The position numbers and the translations under genes were made by a program. A DNA stretch of 64,000 nucleotides, from the NCBI RefSeq assembly GCF_000238395.3, contig NZ_CP011025.1, positions 3,472,001-3,536,000 on the forward strand, in the 5' to 3' direction. This stretch comes from Pseudoalteromonas arctica A 37-1-2 (GTDB lineage Bacteria > Pseudomonadota > Gammaproteobacteria > Enterobacterales > Alteromonadaceae). The notes under the pieces were generated by a model. The model was not told where the DNA came from and did no database searches. It saw only the letters and a program-made list of their open reading frames with translations. The stretch's first letter is position 1; every line of letters begins with the position of its first letter. This document shows positions 20,033 through 28,912 of this stretch, piece after piece.

Positions 20033-20348
20033 CAGTAATAATAAGCACTCTAAAACAGTTTTAAATAAAACTAACGAGGGAAAAGTCTAAATTAGCTTCA
20101 AATAGGTGATTTATAAGTGAACTAAATTATAAAATAATTGGACAAAGTATTTATCGAGGTCAATACTAAAAGAGTACTTAGTAAATAATAATGACTATTA
20201 ATACTGCGTATAGTCAACACAACTATATCCATTTTTTTAATTTATAATCAAAGATTTATAAAAAAGTGCAACAACACACAATTTAAATTAGACAACATAC
20301 TTAATGCCTATGCATTTACTTTCTTTGGGCTTAAAAAGAGAATTATTT
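20033..20348. other. AT-rich interval between pstC and the gcvR-like gene
   Basis: About 315 bp, strongly AT-rich, without a supported reading frame. It must hold the promoter of the plus-strand ACT-domain gene. I see no riboswitch-like structure or strong repeat. Confidence 0.5.
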
Positions 20349-20855
20349 ATGAAGCAGTTGGTTATAACTATTTTAGGGAAAGATCGCCCTGGTTTAGTAC
20401 AGAGCATCTCATCAGTCGTATTACAAAATCATGGCAACTGGCTTAGTAGTAACTTAAGCCATTTATTAGGTCATTTTGCAGGTATTATTCAACTTGAAGT
20501 TGCTGAGGAGCATTTTCAATCATTACAAAGTGCTTTAAATAAGTTACCTAAGTTAGACGTTCGTATTGAAACCGGAAACACAGAGATTGAACCATCAACA
20601 CTAGAGCAAATTAATCTAGTTATAACAGGTAACGACCGTCCTGGTATTGTTCAAGAACTGGCAAGTGTAATACGTCATAAAGGCGCTAATATTACTCACT
20701 TAAATTCAAGACAACAAAGTGCACCTAATTGGGGAGTGCCTATTTTTAGCGCTGTTGCTACCGTTACTTTGCCAAATGGTATGGATAAAGACGAAGTTAT
20801 TGAAGCATTGGAATCAATTACAAGTGATTTAATTGTAGATACGGAAGAAGTTTAA
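20349..20855 (+). CDS. gcvR: ACT-domain protein, GcvR-like
   Basis: A 168-residue protein of two tandem ACT domains, each opening with a ligand-loop motif: ILGKDRPGLVQ (about 7-17) and ITGNDRPGIVQ (about 93-103). This is the organisation of GcvR, the glycine cleavage system accessory repressor, which binds glycine and GcvA. I chose the ATG at 20349; the upstream ATG at 20304 would add 15 unconserved residues. The specific GcvR role is inferred, since many gammaproteobacteria have several double-ACT proteins and no gcv genes are nearby. Confidence 0.75.
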   Translation: MKQLVITILGKDRPGLVQSISSVVLQNHGNWLSSNLSHLLGHFAGIIQLEVAEEHFQSLQSALNKLPKLDVRIETGNTEIEPSTLEQINLVITGNDRPGIVQELASVIRHKGANITHLNSRQQSAPNWGVPIFSAVATVTLPNGMDKDEVIEALESITSDLIVDTEEV

Positions 20856-20863
20856 CCTCCATT

Positions 20864-20891
20864 TATGCGTGCCATACAACTGACACGCATA
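20864..20891 (+). terminator. Hairpin just after the gcvR-like gene
   Basis: An 8-bp stem (tatgcgtg with cacgcata) with a 12-base loop starts nine bases past the stop codon. The T-tract after it is poor, so it may only stabilise the RNA end. Confidence 0.35.
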
Positions 20892-20939
20892 CCATTTTAG
20901 TCCATCAAAATGCTCTGCAGATTATTTAACGCAGACATA

Positions 20940-20968
20940 AAATAAGCCGATGCAAGCATCAGCTATTT
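20940..20968 (+). terminator. Terminator-like hairpin of the gcvR-like gene
   Basis: An inner stem gatgc/gcatc around aa extends outward, after one mismatch and a bulge, through gc and A/T pairs into a T-rich tail. It is about 85 bp past the stop codon. Confidence 0.45.
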
Positions 20969-20991
20969 TAAATAATCACCTTAAAGCTAAT

Positions 20992-21023
20992 AAGAGCGAG
21001 ATAAACTCAGTAATCCCGCTCTT
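20992..21023. terminator. Possible bidirectional terminator between convergent genes
   Basis: A stem aagagcg/cgctctt with an 18-base loop is followed by tttat on the plus strand and tta on the other. It lies eight bases beyond the stop of the minus-strand gene ending at 21032. Confidence 0.45.
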
Positions 21024-21031
21024 TTATAAAG

Positions 21032-21487
21032 CTACATATCCATATGACGATTAGTACTTTGCATGATTTGCTTTATACCTTGCTTTTCAAGCTCTAGTAT
21101 TTGTTGAAGCTTTTCTTGCCCACTTTGAGTTTCGGCGCGTTCAAGTAAGTATTCATATAACTCAATCACTTTTTGATGTTGCTGTGCTAAATAGCCTTGG
21201 ATGACTTCTTCATCGAATTGCTGATCTTTACTAATGTCTTCAAAAGTAATTAGCTCAGGATTTTTAGCAAAGTATTCATAACTGTACGTATCGAGCGTAT
21301 TTATTTCAGTTATCGCTTTAAACCCGACTAAATCTTCGGCGAGTTTTTTTTCGTAATTTAGGTAGTAGTCCACCAGCATTGCATTATGTTCATCGAGTAA
21401 ATCCTTTACGCTATAAAAATTAGCCGCCATTTGCGTATGAAACAAAACGGTCCAATCGTATACCTCTTTAATTGTTTTAACTTGCAT
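21032..21487 (-). CDS. Hypothetical helical protein
   Basis: I do not recognise this 151-residue protein. It is predicted by eye to be mostly alpha-helical and acidic, without signal peptide or membrane segment. A long C-terminal helix pair is rich in E, Q, K and L, and it ends RHMDM. The layout loosely recalls ferritin-like four-helix proteins, but no clear metal-ligand ExxH pair is visible. I chose the ATG at 21487 because AAGGA lies six bases upstream; the ATG at 21493 would directly abut that site. It is a single gene between the gcvR-like gene and the copper efflux operon. Confidence 0.7.
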   Translation of the reverse strand: MQVKTIKEVYDWTVLFHTQMAANFYSVKDLLDEHNAMLVDYYLNYEKKLAEDLVGFKAITEINTLDTYSYEYFAKNPELITFEDISKDQQFDEEVIQGYLAQQHQKVIELYEYLLERAETQSGQEKLQQILELEKQGIKQIMQSTNRHMDM

Positions 21488-21637
21488 GTGCATTCCTTAC
21501 TTAGTTGACTGTATAGGTAATACACTGCGTAAAGCGTGCCAATTAAAAAGCTATTTAAAAACAGTTAGTTAATTTAAACATGAGTAATAACTCGCTATTT
21601 AATAGAACAACTTACAAATTATAGGTAATTTTTATAG

Positions 21638-21666
21638 AGCAATGCGTGAGTAGTAACAGCATTGCT
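21638..21666 (-). terminator. Hairpin downstream of the cusA-like gene
   Basis: An 8-bp stem (agcaatgc with gcattgct) has a 13-base loop. It lies 22 bp past the cusA stop codon. The following tract is A/T-rich but lacks a clean T-run. Confidence 0.45.
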
Positions 21667-21687
21667 TTATCGTCTTGTTGTTTTATA

Positions 21688-24600
21688 TTATTTAAGTCCT
21701 TGTTTGCGCCACAGCAAGTAAACAGCAGGAATAACAAGTAAGGTGAGTACAATTGCACTGCCCATACCGCCAACCATAGGCGCTGCTATTCGGCTCATTA
21801 CTTCGCTTCCGGTGCCTGTACCATAAAGTACAGGTAATAAACCGATAATAATTGTCGCGACAGTCATCATAACCGGGCGTACTCGAAGCCCTGCTCCTTC
21901 AATAATAGCTTGCTGTAATTGCACTAAGCTAAGCGGTTTTCCGGCTTGCTCTGCTTCGAGGCATTTTTCTTGATAGGCTTGGTTTAAATACACCAACATA
22001 ATGACCCCTATTTCTACCGCAACACCGGCTAAGGCAATAAAGCCCACACCTACTGCAACTGAAAAGTTAAAGCCCTCTAAATACATTAGCCATACGCCAC
22101 CAATCATTGCCAGTGGCAACGTAGCCATAATAATAGTGACCTCAGCAAAGCTTCTAAAATTAAGGTAAAGCAATACAATAATAATCGCTAATGTAAGAGG
22201 TAATACATAAGTCAGTTTGTCTTTAGCGCGCTGCATGTATTCATACTGCCCAGCCCACGTAATTGAGTAGCCAGCAGGTAGTATTAGGTCTTTATCGAGC
22301 ACTTGCTGAGCGTGCTCAACGTAAGTACCAATATCAACGCCATCTATATCAATAAAACTCCAACCGTTTAAACGTGCATTTTCGCTTTTTATACCAGGCG
22401 GTCCATCTTCAATAAATACATCGGCTACATCACCAAGTGCTATACGCTGCCCTGTAGGAGTTACAATAGGTAACAACATTAACTCTTCTGGCGAGTCTCT
22501 ATATGCTTGCGGATAACGTAAATTAACAGGGTAACGCTCTTGCCCCTCTACAGTTTGTGTTACGTTTGTACCACCTATTGCAGTAGATACAACTTGCTGT
22601 ACGTCGCTAATGTTTAAGCTATAACGCGCGGCTTTTTCACGATTTATATCTACTTTTATATAACGTCCACCGGCTACTCGCTCTGAGTAAACCGATGCGG
22701 TGCCTTGAACATCTTTTAAAAGCACTTCTATTTGTTGACCAATTTTTTGAATTTCACTCAACTTTGGTCCCGCAACTTTAATGCCCACGGGAGTTTTAAT
22801 ACCGGTTGCGAGCATATCAATACGTGTTTTAATTGGCATTACCCACGCATTCGTCAACCCCGGAAACTTAACCAAACCGTCGAGTTCTTTTTTAAGTTTT
22901 TCAAGAGTCATACCCTCGCGCCATTCGTCTTTTGGCTTTAGCTGAATAAACGTCTCTATCATTGTAAGAGGTGCAGGATCTGTTGCAGTTTCTGCTCGCC
23001 CAACTTTACCAAATACTGTTTTAACCTCGGGTACTGTGGCAATTAACTTGTCGGTTTGCTGTAGTATTTCGCGCGCTTTACCTACCGATAAACCAGGATA
23101 CGTTGTGGGCATATACATTAAGTCGCCCTCATCAAGTGGCGGAATAAATTCACTGCCTATTTTGTTTACTGGATAAAAGCCAATAACAGAAACAACCACC
23201 GCGAGTACCAATGTCATTTTTGGAAATTTAAGCACCCAGTTAAGTAGTGGACGATACGCTGCGACGAGTAATCGGTTAACTGGATTTTTTTGCTCCGAAA
23301 TGACTTTACCTCTAATAAAGTAACCCATTAATACCGGCACTAAGGTAATCGCAAGCCCAGCAGACGCTGCCATAGCATAGGTTTTAGTGTAAGCCAGTGG
23401 CGCAAACATACGTCCTTCTTGCGCTTCTAAAATAAATACCGGCATAAAGCTGACGGTAATAATTAATAAACTAAAAAATAATGCAGGACCCACTTCACTC
23501 GCCGATTTAGCCACAACTTCCCAGCGATTTTCGTTGGTAAGGGGCGTTTTTTCCATATGTTTGTGCATATTTTCAATCATGACGATAGCGCCGTCGGTCA
23601 TTGCGCCTATCGCTATTGCAATTCCTCCTAAAGACATAATATTGGCGTTAATCCCCTGCCAATACATAATTATAAATGCCGTTAAAATTCCAAGCGGTAA
23701 TGTAATAATCGCCACCAGCGATGAGCGCACATGAAACAAAAACACCACACACACTAAGGCAACTACAATAAGCTCTTCAATTAGCTTACTTGTTAAATTA
23801 TCTACCGCGTTATTTATTAAGTTGGAGCGATCGTACACAGGGACTATCTCAACGCCCTCTGGCAATCCCTTTTTAAGCGATTCTAATTTTGCTTTTACGA
23901 GCTCAATGGTTTTTTGTGCATTTTCGCCATAGCGCATAATAACAATGCCGCCGGTTACCTCGCCTTCACCATTCAGTTCTGCAATACCACGGCGCATTTG
24001 CGGTCCGACTCTAATATCGGCTACATCACGTAATTGCAGCGCAGTACCGTTGGCGTTTACACCAAGCGGAATAGCTTCCAAGTCGGCAACACTCTTAATG
24101 TAGCCTGTGCTTGTTACCATGTATTCTGCTTCAGCCATTTCAACTACTGAGGCGCCCATCTCTTGGTTGCCTTGTTGAATAGCGGTTTGAATGAGGCTAA
24201 GCGGGATACCATAAGCACGTAATTTATCGGGCTCTACATTGACTTGGTATTGCTTAACCATGCCACCAACAGCAGCCACTTCAGATACACCGGGCACAGT
24301 TTGTAGCTCAAACTTTAAAAACCAATCTTGTAAGCTTCGTAGCTGACTAATATCGTGTTTATTTGTTTTATCAATTAGTGCGTATAAGTAAATCCAACCT
24401 ACGCCTGTTGCATCAGGGCCAAGCTCTGGCGTAGCGCTATCGGGTAATCTACTCGCTACTTGGCTTAGGTATTCTTGTACTCGGCTACGCGCCCAATACA
24501 AATCGGTTTTTTCGTCAAAAATAACGTAAACGTACGAGTCTCCAAAAAACGAAAAACCCCTTACAGTTTGTGCACCCGGCACAGAAAGCATTGCTGTGGT

Positions 24601-24807
24601 GAGCGGAAATGTAACTTGGTCTTGCACTACTTGCGGCGCTTGCCCCGGGTAAGTGGTTTTTATAATGACCTGAACATCAGATAAGTCAGGCAAGGCATCC
24701 ACTGGAGTATTTTTTACAGCAAACAACCCTCCACCCAGTAAAATTAATGTAAGCAACAACACAAAAAAGCGATTGCTAACAGACCAGCGAATAATGGCAG
24801 TTATCAT
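21688..24807 (-). CDS. cusA: Cu(I)/Ag(I) efflux RND pump, CusA-like
   Basis: This is the inner-membrane proton-driven pump of a tripartite heavy-metal efflux system. The 1039-residue protein (E. coli CusA 1047) starts MITAIIRWSVSNRF and carries the family motif PDALPDLSDVQVIIKT. It also has the charged transmembrane segment AIGAMTDGAIVMIENMHKH, with the Asp and Glu of heavy-metal RND pumps, and a periplasmic methionine-containing cleft region (VMPIKTRIDMLATGI). CzcA-type pumps for Zn/Co/Cd are related. Copper or silver is preferred here because of the strong CusA resemblance and the CusB/CusF features of the partner gene. It follows the cusB-like gene by eight bases. Confidence 0.92.
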   Translation of the reverse strand: MITAIIRWSVSNRFFVLLLTLILLGGGLFAVKNTPVDALPDLSDVQVIIKTTYPGQAPQVVQDQVTFPLTTAMLSVPGAQTVRGFSFFGDSYVYVIFDEKTDLYWARSRVQEYLSQVASRLPDSATPELGPDATGVGWIYLYALIDKTNKHDISQLRSLQDWFLKFELQTVPGVSEVAAVGGMVKQYQVNVEPDKLRAYGIPLSLIQTAIQQGNQEMGASVVEMAEAEYMVTSTGYIKSVADLEAIPLGVNANGTALQLRDVADIRVGPQMRRGIAELNGEGEVTGGIVIMRYGENAQKTIELVKAKLESLKKGLPEGVEIVPVYDRSNLINNAVDNLTSKLIEELIVVALVCVVFLFHVRSSLVAIITLPLGILTAFIIMYWQGINANIMSLGGIAIAIGAMTDGAIVMIENMHKHMEKTPLTNENRWEVVAKSASEVGPALFFSLLIITVSFMPVFILEAQEGRMFAPLAYTKTYAMAASAGLAITLVPVLMGYFIRGKVISEQKNPVNRLLVAAYRPLLNWVLKFPKMTLVLAVVVSVIGFYPVNKIGSEFIPPLDEGDLMYMPTTYPGLSVGKAREILQQTDKLIATVPEVKTVFGKVGRAETATDPAPLTMIETFIQLKPKDEWREGMTLEKLKKELDGLVKFPGLTNAWVMPIKTRIDMLATGIKTPVGIKVAGPKLSEIQKIGQQIEVLLKDVQGTASVYSERVAGGRYIKVDINREKAARYSLNISDVQQVVSTAIGGTNVTQTVEGQERYPVNLRYPQAYRDSPEELMLLPIVTPTGQRIALGDVADVFIEDGPPGIKSENARLNGWSFIDIDGVDIGTYVEHAQQVLDKDLILPAGYSITWAGQYEYMQRAKDKLTYVLPLTLAIIIVLLYLNFRSFAEVTIIMATLPLAMIGGVWLMYLEGFNFSVAVGVGFIALAGVAVEIGVIMLVYLNQAYQEKCLEAEQAGKPLSLVQLQQAIIEGAGLRVRPVMMTVATIIIGLLPVLYGTGTGSEVMSRIAAPMVGGMGSAIVLTLLVIPAVYLLWRKQGLK

Positions 24808-24815
24808 AATGGCTC

Positions 24816-26369
24816 CTAGTGAGAACTATGTTGCATAGTAGAATGATCAATCGGCTCTGCGTTTTGCGCTTTAGTAATTACAAATTCATCGTTAATAATG
24901 CTAAAAGTAAAATTAATATACTGGGCATTTTCAAACTTAGTAACATCAATATCTGGCGCTAATACAAAGTCCATTGTGGCGGGTTCTCGATTCCATTTTT
25001 CAATGGCTTCTCGGCTAATATTAATAATGCGATTTTGTATATCTATGGCATTAATAGTGCCGTTAACCGTGGCGTTTTGTGGCTGCATATCCATGTTCAT
25101 ATTTGAGTCTGAACCAGAATCCGAACTCATACCTGAGCTAATACTAGAACTAGGCATTTCCATTCGTTTAAAGTCGGAGCTTTTACTCGATTCAGAGTCT
25201 ATTAAAAATTGCGCTGAAGTCACTACCGTGTCACCTGTCATTACACCTGACAAAATGACCGCTTCATTACTATTAATTTGCCCAACTTCAACTTCTATTG
25301 ATTTAAAACGACCCTCACCTAATGCAATAACCACGCGGTTTTGATGCTGCGTGCGGATTACCGCTTCTTTAGGGACTGTAAATTGCGCCTTACTCGCTTT
25401 AGCGTGAATGCTCACTTGTGCAAACATATTTGGTTTTAACCGATGATCTGCATTTTCAAACCTAAGCCTTACACGCAGAGTCCGGTTTTTAGCATCAAGC
25501 GCGGGGTAAATGTAATCAACCTTACCTTCCCACTTTTGACCTTTTAAGTAATCAAGCGTCATTGTAACGGGCAACCCAACACTCACTTGTTCTGATTGGC
25601 GCTCGAACACTTCCGCCTCTACCCAAATTTCATCAAGCTGGGCAATACTCATCATTGATGTGCCTGGTTTAACGTAAAAGCCTTCTCGTACTGTTAGCTC
25701 ATCTACCACACCACTTTGCTTTGCGTAAAAAGTAATATTTTGCATTATCTTTTTATTTTTTTGTAAGCGCTCGATAAATCCATCAGACACATTTAACGAC
25801 TCTAAACGCGCCTTTGCAGCGCGAATTAACACGGTATTATTACGATTAACTGCCAATAAAAGCTCTTCCTGTGCGTTCACCAATTGTGGTGAATACAATG
25901 TATATAAAGGCTCACCGGCTTTAACTTCTGCGCCTTGTGCTTTAACATATAAACTTTCAATCCAGCCTTCTACACGCGGATGAATGTGAATAAGTTGGTC
26001 TTGGTTATATTGCACATAACCCACAGTATTTATATCGCTGTGAAGTGTTTTAAGCTCTACTTTGGCAGTTCTTACACCAAAGTTATTAACTACTGCAGGC
26101 GAAATAGTTACAGCACCTGGTCCATCCTGAGCGTTGCTAGCGTTTTCATACACAGGTACTAAATCCATTCCCATTGGCGAAAGCCCTGGCGCGTCACGCC
26201 TGTAATTACTATCCATAGGGGCTACCCAATATAAGGGCTGTTTGTCAGCGATTTGTTGTTCATTCATTGCCGAGTTGCTAGGTAAAAACTGCATTACTAA
26301 GCCGCCTATTAACCCAAAGGCGCCTGCGCCAACTAAGGCGGCAACAAGTAACTTTAAATTAGTATTCAT
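24816..26369 (-). CDS. cusB: CusB-like membrane fusion protein with a C-terminal CusF domain
   Basis: This 517-residue periplasmic adaptor joins the pump to the outer-membrane channel. In order: a membrane anchor (about 8-29), a heavy-metal-binding domain (YWVAPMDSNYRRDAPG then MGMDLVP, about 47-75), barrel-sandwich and hairpin parts, a Ser/Met/Asp linker (about 400-430, with NMNMDM), and a CusF-type domain (about 435-505). Aligned by eye with E. coli CusF, His36 becomes Arg, Trp44 Arg and Met47 Ala, and only Met49 (in ATMDF) remains. The fused domain is thus probably weak or changed in copper binding. The start codon overlaps the end of the upstream cusC-like gene by 11 bp. Confidence 0.9.
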   Translation of the reverse strand: MNTNLKLLVAALVGAGAFGLIGGLVMQFLPSNSAMNEQQIADKQPLYWVAPMDSNYRRDAPGLSPMGMDLVPVYENASNAQDGPGAVTISPAVVNNFGVRTAKVELKTLHSDINTVGYVQYNQDQLIHIHPRVEGWIESLYVKAQGAEVKAGEPLYTLYSPQLVNAQEELLLAVNRNNTVLIRAAKARLESLNVSDGFIERLQKNKKIMQNITFYAKQSGVVDELTVREGFYVKPGTSMMSIAQLDEIWVEAEVFERQSEQVSVGLPVTMTLDYLKGQKWEGKVDYIYPALDAKNRTLRVRLRFENADHRLKPNMFAQVSIHAKASKAQFTVPKEAVIRTQHQNRVVIALGEGRFKSIEVEVGQINSNEAVILSGVMTGDTVVTSAQFLIDSESSKSSDFKRMEMPSSSISSGMSSDSGSDSNMNMDMQPQNATVNGTINAIDIQNRIINISREAIEKWNREPATMDFVLAPDIDVTKFENAQYINFTFSIINDEFVITKAQNAEPIDHSTMQHSSH

Positions 26370-27726
26370 TGTGTAATTCTCCAGTTTGCTCGCTCATTAC
26401 TTGGGGGTCTAAGCTACTTGCATAATAATTAAGGCGGGCGGTAATAATATGTTGATCTACTTGAATATTCAGTGCATCAATTTTGGCATTAAGTTCACCA
26501 ATGCGCGCGCGCATCACGTCAGAAAAATCCCCGTCGTCGCGTGTATAAGCATTAAGTGTTGCTTGAGATTGCTCTGACATTTGCGGTAATAACGTATTTT
26601 GATAAAGCGCATCGCGTTTTTGCAAGCGAGCGAGTTGGCTAAACTCCTTAAAGTACATGCCTTTGAGTTTTTGAAGCGCCACCAGCTTTTGTGTTTTAGT
26701 AGCTTCTGCACTAGCAATAGCCGATTTAACCTGTTGATCTTGTCTGTTATCAGTAAACAATGGCAAATCAATACTAAACCCTACAGAGAGTAAATCAGCT
26801 CGCGACTCACCCATCGGGGTATCATCTCGGTAACCATAACCCACATTAACGCCCATTTGAGGTTTGTAGCTTTGCTTAGCGAGCGCAACTTCGGTTTGCT
26901 TTGCCGTTACGGTTTTATCTATCGCAATAATTGCGGGATGCGCCATAAGCAACTGTATTAGCTCATCAAATTCAAGGCTCGCAAAATCAACCAGCCCTGC
27001 GGTTTTAGTAAACTCAGTATTTAAAGGCTGCATAAGCATATTCATAGGTAACCACTGTGCTAAACGGTTTTTAGCACTTTCAAATTGCTGCTCAAGCATA
27101 ACCAGCTTATCTTCCAGACGGGTGAGTTCTAATTGCGCACGAATAATATCTTGCTGACGTGTTTTACCTAAGGTGCTTGCGTAGCTTGCTTCGGTAATGT
27201 CAATAAGTTGAGTAAATAGCCCTTTATCTTGCTCAATTAAAGCAATACTTCGCTGAGCACGATACGCGTTTAACCACGACTCAATCACAATTGCTTTTAC
27301 TTGTGCTAAGCGATCGGCGCGCTGCCAAGGGTATTGTTGAGCAGACTGTGCTAATGCTTTTTGTCTAAGCGCTAAACTATTCCCTCGGCTAAACTTTTGG
27401 CTCAAATCAACTTTAAGCTGCGTCATCCCTTCTTGATCAAACGCATAACCGTTAGTAGGTAAGTTGAGTAAGCCAACCGTTAAAACAGGATAGGGTAAGG
27501 TGCCTGCAGCAATGCTTTGCGCTATTGCTGCATCTTCTTGGTAGCCACTCGCTTTTAGCCATGGCTCATGCGTTAGCGCATAATTAAGCGCTTGCGTTAA
27601 GCTAAGCGTTTGCTCATTACTAGTTTGCTTTAGTATTTCGGTATTTAGGTTATTTTGCGCATTAACAGCGGTGCTAAATAACACAACACTACATAATACG
27701 ACTTTAATACTTACAGCGTGGTTCAT
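26359..27726 (-). CDS. cusC: TolC-family outer-membrane efflux protein, CusC-like
   Basis: The outer-membrane channel component of the metal efflux system (455 residues). A signal peptide ends near STAVNAQ. Two outer-membrane-efflux repeats follow, with long helices such as QSANATLNAY-like heptads near the C-terminus. No lipobox is seen, so it is not lipidated like E. coli CusC. I chose the ATG at 27726 because ggagc precedes it; the ATG at 27738 has no ribosome site. It overlaps cusB by 11 bp, indicating coupling. The cusC symbol follows context; sequence alone says TolC family. Confidence 0.85.
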   Translation of the reverse strand: MNHAVSIKVVLCSVVLFSTAVNAQNNLNTEILKQTSNEQTLSLTQALNYALTHEPWLKASGYQEDAAIAQSIAAGTLPYPVLTVGLLNLPTNGYAFDQEGMTQLKVDLSQKFSRGNSLALRQKALAQSAQQYPWQRADRLAQVKAIVIESWLNAYRAQRSIALIEQDKGLFTQLIDITEASYASTLGKTRQQDIIRAQLELTRLEDKLVMLEQQFESAKNRLAQWLPMNMLMQPLNTEFTKTAGLVDFASLEFDELIQLLMAHPAIIAIDKTVTAKQTEVALAKQSYKPQMGVNVGYGYRDDTPMGESRADLLSVGFSIDLPLFTDNRQDQQVKSAIASAEATKTQKLVALQKLKGMYFKEFSQLARLQKRDALYQNTLLPQMSEQSQATLNAYTRDDGDFSDVMRARIGELNAKIDALNIQVDQHIITARLNYYASSLDPQVMSEQTGELHNEY

Positions 27727-27838
27727 CACCTGCTCCATCTAAAAATAAAAGAAAATCTTAAATTAGGAAGCAAAAAAGGTGTTTAGGAGTTACCAATAAG
27801 CGGGGTTACCGCAATTTTTACATACACCTATCCTGCTA

Positions 27839-28231
27839 TTAAGCAGACATAGGAGGGCGATAGAGTGAACGAGGTATATTAATTTGTGTAGTAAATACAC
27901 GTACATTTACTTTTTCAGATTCAAGTAAAGTAACGCTAAATAAAGTATCAACATTAAGCATTGAGTTAGCAGCGCAGCCACTCATAGGGCATTTACAGTC
28001 ATTTTGTGGCGTACTTTCGTCGTCGCAACAATCCATCTGCATCATATTTTCAGACATGCTAACGACAGCTGTTGCATCACTACTTTGTGTCATTGGCATT
28101 TGGGCATGCGTTGCTGTTTTAGTTGGCATATGTGGCATTTCGCATACCATAGCTACAGACGCAACTGCCTGACCCACAAAAGTGAGCAGTAAAGTTATCA
28201 TGAGTAAACTAGAGTAAAAACGTTGCAACAT
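27839..28231 (-). CDS. Met/His/Cys-rich periplasmic protein, putative copper-binding (CopL-like)
   Basis: A 130-residue protein with a signal peptide (residues 1-24, ending GQAVAS). The mature part is rich in metal ligands: MPHMPTK, HAQMPM, MMQMDCCDD and DCKCPMSGC. It ends in a short basic tail, SLYRPPMSA. It is the first gene of the copper efflux operon, 112 bp ahead of the cusC-like gene. It resembles small CopL-type proteins seen at copper loci, but the similarity is mainly in composition and I would not assign a name. A periplasmic copper chaperone or buffer is the simplest inference. Confidence 0.65.
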   Translation of the reverse strand: MLQRFYSSLLMITLLLTFVGQAVASVAMVCEMPHMPTKTATHAQMPMTQSSDATAVVSMSENMMQMDCCDDESTPQNDCKCPMSGCAANSMLNVDTLFSVTLLESEKVNVRVFTTQINIPRSLYRPPMSA

Positions 28232-28257
28232 TATGCCTTTTAATAAACTTTAAAATG

Positions 28258-28286
28258 ATTGTAAGGTAACCTAACGGCAACCACAA
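28258..28286 (-). promoter_or_regulatory. Putative promoter of the copper efflux operon with a pseudo-palindrome
   Basis: On the minus strand ttgtgg and tacaat are spaced 17 bp, ending 27 bp before the ATG. The spacer and -10 carry gttaggttaccttac (28261-28275), a near-palindrome with six of seven pairs matched. Its place suits a metalloregulator operator, but it is neither a clear CueR nor a clear CusR site. Confidence 0.45.
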
Positions 28287-28295
28287 ATACTTTAA

Positions 28296-28910
28296 TTATG
28301 TAGACTGCGGTTTATCAGGTGTTTTAATTAAGTTACTCGCGATAATTGCAAATATACAATATGCGCTAAAATACCAAAACCCTTCACCAAATTGTGCATT
28401 CATAACAAGTAGCTCACCACTTTTACCATGGGCGTTACCTGCTAAGTAAGTCACTATTAATGCAATAACAAATACATCAACCATGCTCCACTTACTTAAT
28501 GCACAAATAACCAGACCGAGCTTTTGCTTAAACCCATTCAAAGGTAGGCAACAATAAAGCAATTGTAATAGCAGCTTCAAGCTTGGAATAACAATAGAAA
28601 ACAACCCCACTAAAGCGGCTACAAATAAATTATTATTGCTAGCAAGCTCTTTAACTGTGCCTAAAATACTTTGTGTTTTGTTATAGGCGCTAATCTCACC
28701 TTCTAACTTATCAAGCCCTAGCATGTTCGAGAACATCATTAGCATACTGCGAGTTCGACCATCGCCCTCTTCAGCCAGCATTTCAATACCCGCTTGCGCT
28801 AGTTTTGATTTATCTATGTTGCCCTCTATTGTTAATACTGGTTTTGTAATACCAGGAAACAATAAACAAAGAGCAACCACTACACTTATAACCGACAACC
28901 AATTACGCAT
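28296..28910 (-). CDS. PqiA-domain inner-membrane protein
   Basis: A 204-residue protein with about four membrane helices (near 4-22, 93-118, 132-158 and 172-194) and the paraquat-inducible protein A signature LSKWSMVDVFVIALIVTYL. E. coli PqiA has two such units and zinc-ribbon cysteines; this protein is a single half without them. PqiA/LetA proteins work with MCE proteins in lipid transport between membranes, but no MCE gene is adjacent. Its start lies two bases past the stop of the EAL-HDOD gene, so the two are probably co-transcribed. Confidence 0.8.
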   Translation of the reverse strand: MRNWLSVISVVVALCLLFPGITKPVLTIEGNIDKSKLAQAGIEMLAEEGDGRTRSMLMMFSNMLGLDKLEGEISAYNKTQSILGTVKELASNNNLFVAALVGLFSIVIPSLKLLLQLLYCCLPLNGFKQKLGLVICALSKWSMVDVFVIALIVTYLAGNAHGKSGELLVMNAQFGEGFWYFSAYCIFAIIASNLIKTPDKPQST

Positions 28911-28912
28911 AT

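Noticed and set aside
21032..21487. Ferritin-like or rubrerythrin identity for the helical protein
   Set aside because: The helix pattern is suggestive, but the paired ExxH metal ligands are not visible, so it is left as hypothetical.
26514..26771. 85-codon frame inside the cusC-like gene
   Set aside because: Same strand but a different frame from a well-supported TolC-family gene; a shadow frame.
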